A stretch of DNA of 64,000 bases, from contig JACKKE010000009.1 in NCBI GenBank assembly GCA_020637595.1, positions 1-64,000 on the forward strand, written 5' to 3'. The translations under genes and the position numbers were made by a program. Source of the DNA: Rhodobacter sp. Lineage in GTDB: Bacteria; Pseudomonadota; Alphaproteobacteria; Rhodobacterales; Rhodobacteraceae. Under the pieces are notes generated by a model that had not been told where the DNA came from, did no database searches, and was given only the letters and a program-made list of their open reading frames with translations. Positions within the stretch are counted from its first letter, which is position 1. The number at the start of each line of letters is the position of its first letter. This document shows positions 56,029 to 63,712 of this stretch, piece by piece.

Positions 56029-56837
56029 ACAGTGAATATCAGGTCATCGCAGCAGAGTTCCGCGGCGCCGTTGCCTATTTGCGGCTGACCCGTCCCGACA
56101 AGCGCAACGCCATCAACGATCGCATGATCGAGGAGATGGACCACTTCCTGGACACCCTGCCGGCCGAGACCCGCGCCATCATCCTGCATGCCGAGGGCGA
56201 GCATTTCTGTGCCGGGCTCGATCTGGTCGAGCGCATTCAGAACCGTTCGCCCGATCCGCTGAGCGGGATCAAGCGGTCGCGCGCCTGGCATCATGTCTTC
56301 ACCCGGCTGGAGCACGGCACCGTGCCGGTGATCAGCGTGCTGAAGGGCGGTGTGATCGGCGGCGGGCTGGAACTGGCTTCGGCCACGCATGTGCGCGTCT
56401 GCGAAGGTTCGACCTATTTCCAGCTGCCCGAGGGTCAGCGCGGCATCTTCGTCGGCGGCGGGGCCTCGGTCCGGGTGCCGCGGATCATCGGCGCCGGCCG
56501 CGTGACCGAGATGATGCTGACCGGTCGCCGCTTTGACGCGCAGGAAGGCTATGCGATGGGGCTGGGGCATTACCTGGTCGCGGACGGCGAGGGTCTGGCC
56601 AAGGCCGAGGAGCTGGCGCAAGCGATCATCGGCAATTCGGCGGTGTCGAATTTCGCGATCATCAACGGCGTGTCGACGATCGCCGAGATGCCCACCGACA
56701 GCGGCTATTTCGCGGAATCGGTGCTGGCGACGATGACCGCACGGTCGGGCGATTTCGCTGAACGCACCACCAAATTCTTCGACAACCGCCGCCGCAGCCG
56801 TGAAGAATCCGGCCACGCGGACAGCAAGACCGACTGA
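56025..56837 (+). CDS. Crotonase-family enoyl-CoA hydratase / hydroxycinnamoyl-CoA hydratase-lyase candidate
   Basis: A 270-residue crotonase-fold enzyme: LRLTRPDKRNAINDRMIEEM, GEHFCAGLDLVER and GGVIGGGLELASATHVRVC form the CoA and oxyanion sites, and FQLPEGQRGIFVGGGASVR carries the glutamate equivalent to that of hydroxycinnamoyl-CoA hydratase-lyase. Coupled by ATGA to the feruloyl-CoA synthase-like gene, it probably hydrates feruloyl/coumaroyl-CoA. Whether it also cleaves to the aldehyde or leaves that to the thiolase-fold protein cannot be told from sequence. The C-terminus is charged (RRRSREESGHADSKTD). Confidence 0.82.
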   Translation: MNSEYQVIAAEFRGAVAYLRLTRPDKRNAINDRMIEEMDHFLDTLPAETRAIILHAEGEHFCAGLDLVERIQNRSPDPLSGIKRSRAWHHVFTRLEHGTVPVISVLKGGVIGGGLELASATHVRVCEGSTYFQLPEGQRGIFVGGGASVRVPRIIGAGRVTEMMLTGRRFDAQEGYAMGLGHYLVADGEGLAKAEELAQAIIGNSAVSNFAIINGVSTIAEMPTDSGYFAESVLATMTARSGDFAERTTKFFDNRRRSREESGHADSKTD

Positions 56838-56867
56838 CGGTCGGCGCAGAAAAGCAGAGGCAAGCAC

Positions 56868-57878
56868 ATGGCCAAGATCATCGACTGTCACGCGCATATG
56901 GCGGTTCCCACCCAGCTGCCGGCCTACAAGGCCGGGCTGCTGTCGCATCGCGGCGCGCATGGACGCGGCAAGGTCGGCGCGACCGATGCCGACATCCAGG
57001 CGGCCTTCGACCGGGTCGAAATGGCACCCAAGGGGCATCTGGCCTGTCTGGACGAGGCCGGCGTCGACATGCAGGTGCTGTCGCCGCGTCCCTATCAGAT
57101 GATGCACTCGGAAAAGCCGACCAAGCTGGTGCATTGGTATATGGAAGAGGTCAACGACCTGATCGCGCGCCAATGCGCGATGTATCCCGACCGTTTCGTG
57201 CCGATGGCCGGCCTGCCGCAGACTGCCGGCGACCCGATCGAGAACGCGCTGCCCGAGCTGGAACGCTGCGTCAAGGAGATGGGCTTTCGCGGCTGTCTGG
57301 TGAACCCAGACCCGTTCGAGAACTCGGGCGAAAAGGCGCCGCCGATGGGCGACCGCTACTGGTATCCGCTCTATGAAAAGCTGTGCGAGCTGGACGTCGT
57401 CGGGCATATCCACTCGGCCAGCTCGCGCCTTGTGGACCGCGAACCCTACTCGCTGCATTTCATCAACGAGGAAACCACGGCGGTCTATGGCCTGTGCAAG
57501 TCCTCGGTGCTCGATGATTTCCCGGATCTGAAGATCCTCGTCAGCCACGGCGGCGGCGCGATCCCCTATCAGTTCGGGCGCTTCGATTCCTCCTCCGTGC
57601 GGCGCCCGCCGCGGTTTGCGGATCGCATGCGCCGGCTCTATTACGATACCGTCCTCTACTCGCGCGAGTCGGTCGAACTGCTGTTGAAAGTCATCGGCCC
57701 CGAACGCTGCCTGTTCGGCGCCGAGATGCCGGGCGTGGGGTCTGCGATCAACCCCGAAACCGGGCAGACCTTTGACACCATCGTTCCCTATATCCGCGAG
57801 TGCGAGTTCATCACCGACGCCGAGAAAGAGGCGGTGCTGGGCGGCAACGCGCAGCGGCTGTTCAAGATCGACGCCTGA
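56868..57878 (+). CDS. 4-oxalomesaconate hydratase-like amidohydrolase (LigJ type)
   Basis: A 336-residue amidohydrolase-superfamily protein. IIDCHAHMAV gives the H8-x-H10 metal pair, with further ligands in GHIHSAS (about 178) and LVSHGGGAIPYQFGRF (about 223). The blocks LERCVKEMGFRGCLVNPDPF, DRYWYPLYEKLCELDV and CLFGAEMPG follow Sphingobium LigJ closely as I remember it. LigJ hydrates 4-oxalomesaconate to CHA in protocatechuate 4,5-cleavage, the substrate of the LigK-like aldolase at 46.1 kb. Ribosome site AGAGGCAAG. Sequence is also compatible with an ACMSD-type decarboxylase, but the LigJ match is better. Confidence 0.8.
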   Translation: MAKIIDCHAHMAVPTQLPAYKAGLLSHRGAHGRGKVGATDADIQAAFDRVEMAPKGHLACLDEAGVDMQVLSPRPYQMMHSEKPTKLVHWYMEEVNDLIARQCAMYPDRFVPMAGLPQTAGDPIENALPELERCVKEMGFRGCLVNPDPFENSGEKAPPMGDRYWYPLYEKLCELDVVGHIHSASSRLVDREPYSLHFINEETTAVYGLCKSSVLDDFPDLKILVSHGGGAIPYQFGRFDSSSVRRPPRFADRMRRLYYDTVLYSRESVELLLKVIGPERCLFGAEMPGVGSAINPETGQTFDTIVPYIRECEFITDAEKEAVLGGNAQRLFKIDA

Positions 57879-57939
57879 CAGACTGCCAGCGGCCGCCCGA
57901 TGCGGCGGCCCATCGGCAAAGGACGAGGGGAAACCGGCC

Positions 57940-58857
57940 ATGTGGCGGTATTTCGTGAAGAGGCTGGGCATCGCCGTCCTGGTCGTGTTCACCGTCTCGG
58001 TGATCAGCTTCGGCCTGCTCAGGCTGTCGGGCGACCTGGCGCAGAACCTCGCCGGCGAGGGCGCGACGCAGGCGCAGGTGCAGGACATCCGCGTGCTCTA
58101 TGGTCTCGACCGGCCGCTGCCGGTGCAATACGTCGACTGGGCCGGGCGGGCAATCACCGGGGACCTGGGGCGCTCGTTGTTCACCAACGATCCGGTGTTT
58201 CATCTGATTGCCGCGCGCATGCCGGTCACCGCCGTGCTGGCGCTTGGCAGCCTGCTGCTGGCGATCTGCGTGGCGCTGCCGCTGGGGGTTTTTGCCGCGG
58301 TCTATCGCAACAGCTGGATTGACCGCGCCGCCCTGGGCATGGCCGTGTTCGGCAGCGCGGTGCCCAGCTTCTGGTTCGCGCTGATCCTGATCTATGTCTT
58401 TGGCGTGCAGCTGCGCTGGCTGCCGATCTCGGGCAGCACCACCTGGTGGCACTTCGTCCTGCCGATGGTGACCCTGTCGACGATGGTCATGCCGCAGATC
58501 ATGCGTCTGACCCGCGGCGGGATGATCGAGGCGCTGGATGCCGATTACGTCAAGATGGCCTGGGCCAAGGGGCTGAATCCCGGAGTGGTGTTCTTCAAGC
58601 ACGCGCTGCGCAACGCCCTGCTTCCGGTGGTGGCGCTGGCGGCAGTGTCGCTGGGGTTCCTGCTGGGCGGCTCGGTGATCGTGGAATCGGTGTTCTCGCT
58701 CAATGGCATCGGCTCGCTGGCCTATGAATCGATCAAGCGCGCCGACTTCCCGGTCGTGCAGTCGATCCTTTTCGTGCTGTCGTTCATCTACGTCCTGCTG
58801 ACGCTCTTGTCCGACCTGATCAACGCGCGCATCGACCCGCGCATCCGCCTGCACTGA
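57940..58857 (+). CDS. ABC transporter permease (DppB/OppB type)
   Basis: A 305-residue inner-membrane protein with six helices and the binding-protein-dependent permease motif: WAKGLNPGVVFFKHALRNAL ending in the EAA-loop region that contacts the ATPase. The start RYFVKRLGIAVLVVFTVSVI and PLPVQYVDW are typical of OppB/DppB. It pairs with the next gene to form the channel for the family 5 binding protein. ATG 57940 has GGACGAGGGG upstream; 61 bases separate it from the LigJ-like gene. Confidence 0.9.
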   Translation: MWRYFVKRLGIAVLVVFTVSVISFGLLRLSGDLAQNLAGEGATQAQVQDIRVLYGLDRPLPVQYVDWAGRAITGDLGRSLFTNDPVFHLIAARMPVTAVLALGSLLLAICVALPLGVFAAVYRNSWIDRAALGMAVFGSAVPSFWFALILIYVFGVQLRWLPISGSTTWWHFVLPMVTLSTMVMPQIMRLTRGGMIEALDADYVKMAWAKGLNPGVVFFKHALRNALLPVVALAAVSLGFLLGGSVIVESVFSLNGIGSLAYESIKRADFPVVQSILFVLSFIYVLLTLLSDLINARIDPRIRLH

Positions 58858-58869
58858 AGGAGTGGCGTC

Positions 58870-59772
58870 ATGTCGAACGCTCCCGCGCCCCTCGATAACA
58901 TGGACCTGGCGATGCCCACGCCCTGGCAGCAAAGCTGGTCGCTGGCGAAACGCCACATCGGGTTGCAGACCGGTGCACTGATCGTGCTGGTGGCGCTGAT
59001 CTGGGCTGTGTTCGCGCCCTGGATCGCCCCGGCCGACCCCTATGCGCAGGATCTGGCGAACCGCCTGGCACCGGCGGTCTGGCAGGACGGCGGCAGCTGG
59101 GCGCATGTGCTGGGCACCGACGGGTTCGGCCGCGACGTCTTCTCGCGGCTGATCTGGGGCACGCAGGTGACGATGATCGTGGGTTTCGGCGCGGCGGTGA
59201 TTTCCGGCATCGTCGGCAGCACGCTGGGGATGCTGGGCGGCTATCTGGGCGGACGGGTGGACGCGGCGGTGATCTTTCTGATCAACGTCAAGCTGGCGAT
59301 GCCCGGGGTGCTGATCGCGCTGTCGCTGGTGTCGATCTTTGGCGGCTCGCTTCTGTCGATCACGATCATCCTGTCGCTTCTGTTCTGGGACCGGTTCGCT
59401 GTCGTTACCCGCACCGCCACGCAGCAGGTCCGCACGCGCGAGTTCATCGCCGCTGCAGAATGTTCGGGCGCGTCGCGCGGCTGGATCCTGTTCCGCGAGA
59501 TCCTGCCCAATATCGCCAACCAGATCATCGTCATCGGCTCGCTGGAGATGGGCATCGCCATCCTGATTGAGGCCGCGCTCAGCTTCCTCGGGCTGGGTAT
59601 CCAGCCGCCGACGCCGTCCTGGGGCATCCTGGTCTCCGAGGCGCGCGACACGATGTTCTTCAAGCCCCATCTGATCGTCGCCCCGGGTCTGGCGATCTGC
59701 ATCCTGGTGGTCGGCATCAACCTGCTCGGCGATGGCATCCGCGACATCACCGAGCCGCAGGGAAGGAACTGA
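58870..59772 (+). CDS. ABC transporter permease (DppC/OppC type)
   Basis: A 300-residue membrane protein with a cytoplasmic N-terminus, first helix LIVLVALIWAVFAPWIA, the OppC motif LGTDGFGRDVFSRLIWGTQV, and the EAA loop AAAECSGASRGWILFREILP. FLGLGIQPPTPSWGILVSE closes the domain as in DppC. Ribosome site AAGGAG, 12 bases after the previous stop. It forms a heterodimer with the preceding permease. Confidence 0.9.
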   Translation: MSNAPAPLDNMDLAMPTPWQQSWSLAKRHIGLQTGALIVLVALIWAVFAPWIAPADPYAQDLANRLAPAVWQDGGSWAHVLGTDGFGRDVFSRLIWGTQVTMIVGFGAAVISGIVGSTLGMLGGYLGGRVDAAVIFLINVKLAMPGVLIALSLVSIFGGSLLSITIILSLLFWDRFAVVTRTATQQVRTREFIAAAECSGASRGWILFREILPNIANQIIVIGSLEMGIAILIEAALSFLGLGIQPPTPSWGILVSEARDTMFFKPHLIVAPGLAICILVVGINLLGDGIRDITEPQGRN

Positions 59773-59776
59773 GCGC

Positions 59777-60817
59777 ATGGCCGACACCACCGACGCCTGC
59801 CGCGAGCCGATCCTGAGCGTGCGCAACCTCGACGTCACGCTGAAGACGGCAATCGGCGAACTGCACGCCACGCGCGGCATCTCGTATGACATCTGCCCCG
59901 GCGAAACCTTTGCCATCGTCGGTGAATCCGGCTGCGGCAAGTCGATTTCCTCGATGGCGCTGATGGGCCTTCTGCCGCGCATCGCCCGCGCGCGCGCCGA
60001 TCACTGCCTGTTCGACGGGCAGGAGATCCTGTCGCTGTCGCGCCGGCAACTGTCGAAGATCCGCGGCAACACGCTGAGCATGATCTTCCAGGACCCGATG
60101 ACCTCGCTGAACCCGGTCTATACGATCGGCGATCAGCTGACCGAGGTCTTCGTGCGTCACGGCAAGGGCACCCGCGCCCAGGCCCGCGACCGCGCGGTCT
60201 TCCTGCTGGAGCGGGTGGGCATCAAGAATGCGGCCGAGCGGCTGAACGCCTATCCGCACCAGCTGTCGGGCGGGTTGCGCCAGCGGGTGGTGATCGCGAT
60301 GGCGATGATGTGCAGCCCCAAGCTGATCATCGCTGACGAACCCACCACCGCGCTGGATGTGACGGTGCAGATGCGCACCCTGGCGCTGCTGTCGGAACTG
60401 CAGAAGGAGTTCGGCCTGGCGATCATCCTGATCACCCACGACCTGGGCGTCGTCGCCTCGCTGTCGGACCGGGTGGCGGTGATGTATGCCGGCCAGATCG
60501 TCGAAACCGCGCCCACCGCGCAGCTCTTCGCCGATCCGACGCATCCCTATACCCAGGGTCTGATCCGCTGCATTCCCTCCTATGGCGAGCCGCATCCCGA
60601 TGCCGAATTGCCGACCATTCCGGGCATGGTGCCCTCGCTGATCGGCCGGCAGAAGGGCTGCGCCTTTCGCAACCGCTGCCCGCTCGCCTTTGCCGATTGC
60701 GCCGAGGGGGACACCATCGCCCTGCGCGAGACCCACGGCGAGCATGCTTATCGCTGCCTTCGCCCGCATGATGCGCTGATGGCGCATTGGCGCGGCCTGC
60801 ATGGAGAGCCCGCGTGA
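59777..60817 (+). CDS. ABC transporter ATP-binding protein (DppD/OppD type)
   Basis: A 346-residue ATPase with Walker A GESGCGKS, Q-loop in MIFQDPMTSLNP, signature QLSGGLRQRVVIA and Walker B LIIADEPTTALD. The C-terminal oligopeptide-transporter extension is present with GCAFRNRCPLAFADC, whose cysteines in OppD/DppD-type proteins bind an iron-sulfur cluster. It starts 4 bases after the permease stop; the stop overlaps the next start as TGATG. It powers the peptide-type importer together with its neighbour. Confidence 0.92.
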   Translation: MADTTDACREPILSVRNLDVTLKTAIGELHATRGISYDICPGETFAIVGESGCGKSISSMALMGLLPRIARARADHCLFDGQEILSLSRRQLSKIRGNTLSMIFQDPMTSLNPVYTIGDQLTEVFVRHGKGTRAQARDRAVFLLERVGIKNAAERLNAYPHQLSGGLRQRVVIAMAMMCSPKLIIADEPTTALDVTVQMRTLALLSELQKEFGLAIILITHDLGVVASLSDRVAVMYAGQIVETAPTAQLFADPTHPYTQGLIRCIPSYGEPHPDAELPTIPGMVPSLIGRQKGCAFRNRCPLAFADCAEGDTIALRETHGEHAYRCLRPHDALMAHWRGLHGEPA

Positions 60818-61815
60818 TGCTCGACTCCGCCGCCGAACCCGTCCTGAGCCTGCGCGACGTCGAGGTCAGCTTTCCGATCCGGCGCGGCTTTTTCGCCAAG
60901 CCCGGCCGCCTGCATGCGGTGAACAAGGTCTCGCTCGACGTGCAGCGCGGCGAGTTCATCTCGATCGTCGGCGAATCGGGCTGCGGGAAGTCGACGCTCG
61001 CCAAGACGCTGCTGGGCCTGCAGCCCGCCACCGCCGGCACCATCCGCATCAACGGTCGTGACCTGGCGGACTACAGCCGCAAGGAACTGGCGCATCAGGT
61101 GCAGCCGATTTTCCAGGATCCCTATTCCTCGCTGAACCCGCGCAAATCGGTGGCCGCGAACATCGCCCTGCCGCTGATCCTGTCCGAGAGCCTGCCTGCC
61201 TCGGAAATCCGCGACCGGGTGCGCGAGATCATGCAGATGGTCTCGCTGCCGCAGCGGTTCGAGCACAGCTATCCCGGGCAGATGTCAGGCGGGCAGCGCC
61301 AGCGTGTCGCCATCGCCCGCGCGCTGATCACCCGCCCGCGCATCCTTGTCTGCGACGAACCCACCTCGGCGCTGGATGTCTCGGTGCAGGCGCAGATCCT
61401 GAACCTGCTCAAGGATCTCAGCCGGCGGCTGAACCTGACCTCGATCTTCATCAGCCACGATCTGTCGGTGGTGCGCCACCTGACGCAGCGCGTGGCGGTG
61501 ATGTATCTGGGCCGGGTGGTGGAACTGGGCGCGTCCGAGGAGATCTTCAACGCCCCGCGCCACCCCTACACGCAGCTTCTGATCCGCTCGATCCTGCCGC
61601 CCGATCCCGCACACCGGCTGCCGCCGGTCGCTTGGGACGGCGGCGGCCCCGATCCGACCAACCCGCCGCGCGGGTGCCATTTCAACCCCCGCTGCCGCTA
61701 TGCCACCGACCTGTGCCGCACCGAGCTGCCGCCCCTGGCCGGCGGTGTGGCCTGCCATGCCTGGCATGACCCGGACGCCTGGCGCGCCGCCGGCGGGCAG
61801 ATCCCGCAGCTTTGA
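60817..61815 (+). CDS. ABC transporter ATP-binding protein (DppF/OppF type)
   Basis: A 332-residue ATPase: Walker A GESGCGKST, Q-loop PIFQDPYSSLNPRKSV, signature MSGGQRQRVAIARAL and Walker B ILVCDEPTSALDVSVQAQIL, with the C-terminal PPRGCHFNPRCRYATDLC extension. It is the second nucleotide-binding subunit of the importer. A start inside the preceding gene is possible, but ATG 60817 forms the usual TGATG coupling and gives a normal-length N-terminus. Confidence 0.92.
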   Translation: MLDSAAEPVLSLRDVEVSFPIRRGFFAKPGRLHAVNKVSLDVQRGEFISIVGESGCGKSTLAKTLLGLQPATAGTIRINGRDLADYSRKELAHQVQPIFQDPYSSLNPRKSVAANIALPLILSESLPASEIRDRVREIMQMVSLPQRFEHSYPGQMSGGQRQRVAIARALITRPRILVCDEPTSALDVSVQAQILNLLKDLSRRLNLTSIFISHDLSVVRHLTQRVAVMYLGRVVELGASEEIFNAPRHPYTQLLIRSILPPDPAHRLPPVAWDGGGPDPTNPPRGCHFNPRCRYATDLCRTELPPLAGGVACHAWHDPDAWRAAGGQIPQL

Positions 61816-61830
61816 ACAAGGAGTCCCGCA

Positions 61831-62844
61831 ATGGCAAAGATCGTCGCCGCGATGGCCACGGCCCACGGGCCGCAACTGCACACCACCCCCGACCAATGGC
61901 TTCTGCGCACCGAATTCGACCGGCGCGCCAAGCACCCGTTCCGGGGGGGCATCTATTCCTATGAAGACCTGCTGGAGCTGCGCAAGGACGAGGGGCTGGC
62001 CGAGAAATCCTCGCCCGCCGCGATGGCCGCCGCGCATGCCCGCTGCCAAGCGGCCATGCACAAGATGGCCGATGTCTGGGAAACCCTGGATGCCGATGTC
62101 GCGGTGATCTTCGGCAACGACCAGCAAGAGATCTACGGCGACGACCTGAACCCGGTGTTCATGGTCTATTACGGCGACAAGATCCCGCATCATCCCTCGT
62201 CCGAGGCGGGCCGCAAGATGCTCCCCCCCGGCATCGTCGAGGCCGAACCCGGCCACGCCCCGGATCACCGGATCGAGCATGACGGCCAGCCCGCGCTGGC
62301 CAGGCACATCATTCAGTCGCTGGTCGCGGCCGAGTTCGACATCGCGGGCTCGCCGAAGCTGCCGTCGCACAATCCCAAAAGCACCGGTGTCAGCCATGCG
62401 TTCGGGCATATCTATCGCCAGGTGATGCGCGACAGGGTGATCCCCAATGTGCCGGTCTATCAGAACACCTTCTTCCCGCCGAACCAGCCCACCGCGCACC
62501 GCGCCTATACCTTCGGCAAGGCCGTGGGCGACGCGATCCGGTCGTGGGATAGCGATCTGAAGGTGGCGCTGTTCGCCTCGGGCGGGATGACGCATTTCGC
62601 CATCGACGAGGAGTTTGACCAGCGGTTCGTCCGCGCGCTGCGCGAGAAGGATGCCGATTACCTGTGCTCGATCCCGCTGCGCGACCTGCAGGCCGGCACC
62701 TCGGAGTTCAAGACCTGGATCTCGCTGGCGGGCGCGCTGGAGCCCGAGACGGTCGAGATGCACGAGATCGACTATATCCCCTGCTATCGCACGCCGGCCG
62801 GAACCGGCACCGCGCAGGGGATGTATTGGTGGAACGTTGCCTGA
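61831..62844 (+). CDS. Class III extradiol ring-cleavage dioxygenase, LigB family
   Basis: A 337-residue LigB-family dioxygenase, expected to open a catechol-type ring (protocatechuate, gallate or similar) next to a hydroxyl, using Fe(II). H12 in MATAHGP matches the first iron ligand of LigB. The usual second-histidine segment reads IFGNDQQEIYGDD, with Gln98 where LigB has histidine. The distal glutamate is likely in AGTSEFKTWISLAGAL. SGGMTHF supplies the general-base histidine. No separate LigA-like small subunit is present. AAGGAG precedes ATG 61831; it follows the ABC genes by 15 bases. Confidence 0.78.
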   Translation: MAKIVAAMATAHGPQLHTTPDQWLLRTEFDRRAKHPFRGGIYSYEDLLELRKDEGLAEKSSPAAMAAAHARCQAAMHKMADVWETLDADVAVIFGNDQQEIYGDDLNPVFMVYYGDKIPHHPSSEAGRKMLPPGIVEAEPGHAPDHRIEHDGQPALARHIIQSLVAAEFDIAGSPKLPSHNPKSTGVSHAFGHIYRQVMRDRVIPNVPVYQNTFFPPNQPTAHRAYTFGKAVGDAIRSWDSDLKVALFASGGMTHFAIDEEFDQRFVRALREKDADYLCSIPLRDLQAGTSEFKTWISLAGALEPETVEMHEIDYIPCYRTPAGTGTAQGMYWWNVA

Positions 62845-62857
62845 AAGGGTTGGGAAC

Positions 62858-63511
62858 ATGAGTGACACGAATCTGGAGCGGGTGCGCCGGCTCGACACCG
62901 CGACCCTGTCGGACGCGATGGACAAGCTGGGCATCGAAGGGGTCTGCCGGGGCATCAAGCCGCGTGACCAGACCGTCGGGCTGGCTGGGCGGGCGTTCAC
63001 GATCCTTTACGGCCCGATCGACCCGGTGAGCCCGGGCACGGTGGGCGATTATATCGACGATCTGGAGCCCGGCACCGTGGTGGTGCTGGACAACGGCGGG
63101 CGCGAGGATTGCACCGTCTGGGGCGACATCCTGACCGAGGTTGCCCACACCAAGGGGCTGGCCGGCACGGTGATCGACGGCCCCTGCCGCGACGTGCACC
63201 TATGCCTGAAGCTGGGCTATCCGGTCTATTCGCGCAGCTACTCGATGAAGACCGGCAAGGACCGCGTGCAGGTCGATGCGGTGCAGGTGCCGGTGAATAT
63301 CGGGGACGCGCGGGTGAACCCCGGTGACCTGCTGCGCGGCGATTCCGACGGGGTGGTCGTGCTGCCCAAGGCGCGCGAGGACGAGATCCTGGCGACCGCC
63401 GAAACCATCCAGGCGGCCGAGGACAAGATCCGCGCCGCGGTGCGCGCGGGCCAGCCCCTGCGCGAGGCCCGTGCCGCGTTGGGCTATCACGCGCTGCAGA
63501 CCAAGGCCTGA
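62858..63511 (+). CDS. RraA/HMG-aldolase-family protein (3)
   Basis: A 217-residue RraA-fold protein: TATLSDAMDKLGIEG, LAGRAFTILYGP, and the signature VIDGPCRDVHLCLKLGYPVY with the arginine-aspartate pair. The C-terminal VNPGDLLRGDSDGVVVLPKA is standard. It directly follows the ring-cleavage gene and is the last gene of the operon, ahead of a strong terminator. It resembles the 45.4 kb and 46.1 kb members only in family motifs, so the three probably act on different intermediates; this one may cleave or decarboxylate the ring-opening product. Confidence 0.78.
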   Translation: MSDTNLERVRRLDTATLSDAMDKLGIEGVCRGIKPRDQTVGLAGRAFTILYGPIDPVSPGTVGDYIDDLEPGTVVVLDNGGREDCTVWGDILTEVAHTKGLAGTVIDGPCRDVHLCLKLGYPVYSRSYSMKTGKDRVQVDAVQVPVNIGDARVNPGDLLRGDSDGVVVLPKAREDEILATAETIQAAEDKIRAAVRAGQPLREARAALGYHALQTKA

Positions 63512-63531
63512 GTCTCTCTCGACATGCCAGC

Positions 63532-63564
63532 AAGGCCCCGGCGATCCATTCGCCGGGGCCTTTT
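63532..63564 (+). terminator. Rho-independent terminator of the aromatic/ABC operon
   Basis: AAGGCCCCGGCGA-TCCAT-TCGCCGGGGCCTT forms a perfect 13-bp stem with a 5-base loop and ends in TTTT, 20 bases after the RraA-type stop. It closes the nine-gene operon that starts at 52513. Confidence 0.9.
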
Positions 63565-63649
63565 CATGTCCGGGTGTGGGTTCGTGTGGTCGGTTTTTCT
63601 GGTTTTATTGACGTGAATTCATGGTCTTATGGTTTCGTAGCGGCTTATT

Positions 63650-63689
63650 ATAAGGTTACTTGACAATATGCCGATTCGAATTCTATTTT
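63650..63689 (+). promoter_or_regulatory. Promoter with MarR operator, site 4
   Basis: ATAAGGTTACTTGAC (63650-63664) matches the other three palindromes in its left half and spacing and overlaps TTGACA (63660-63665). TATTTT at 63684-63689 is a possible -10 box, 18 bases on. It drives the reductase gene at the window end. Confidence 0.55.
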
Positions 63690-63712
63690 GCATGCAATAT
63701 GGAGGAGCACCC

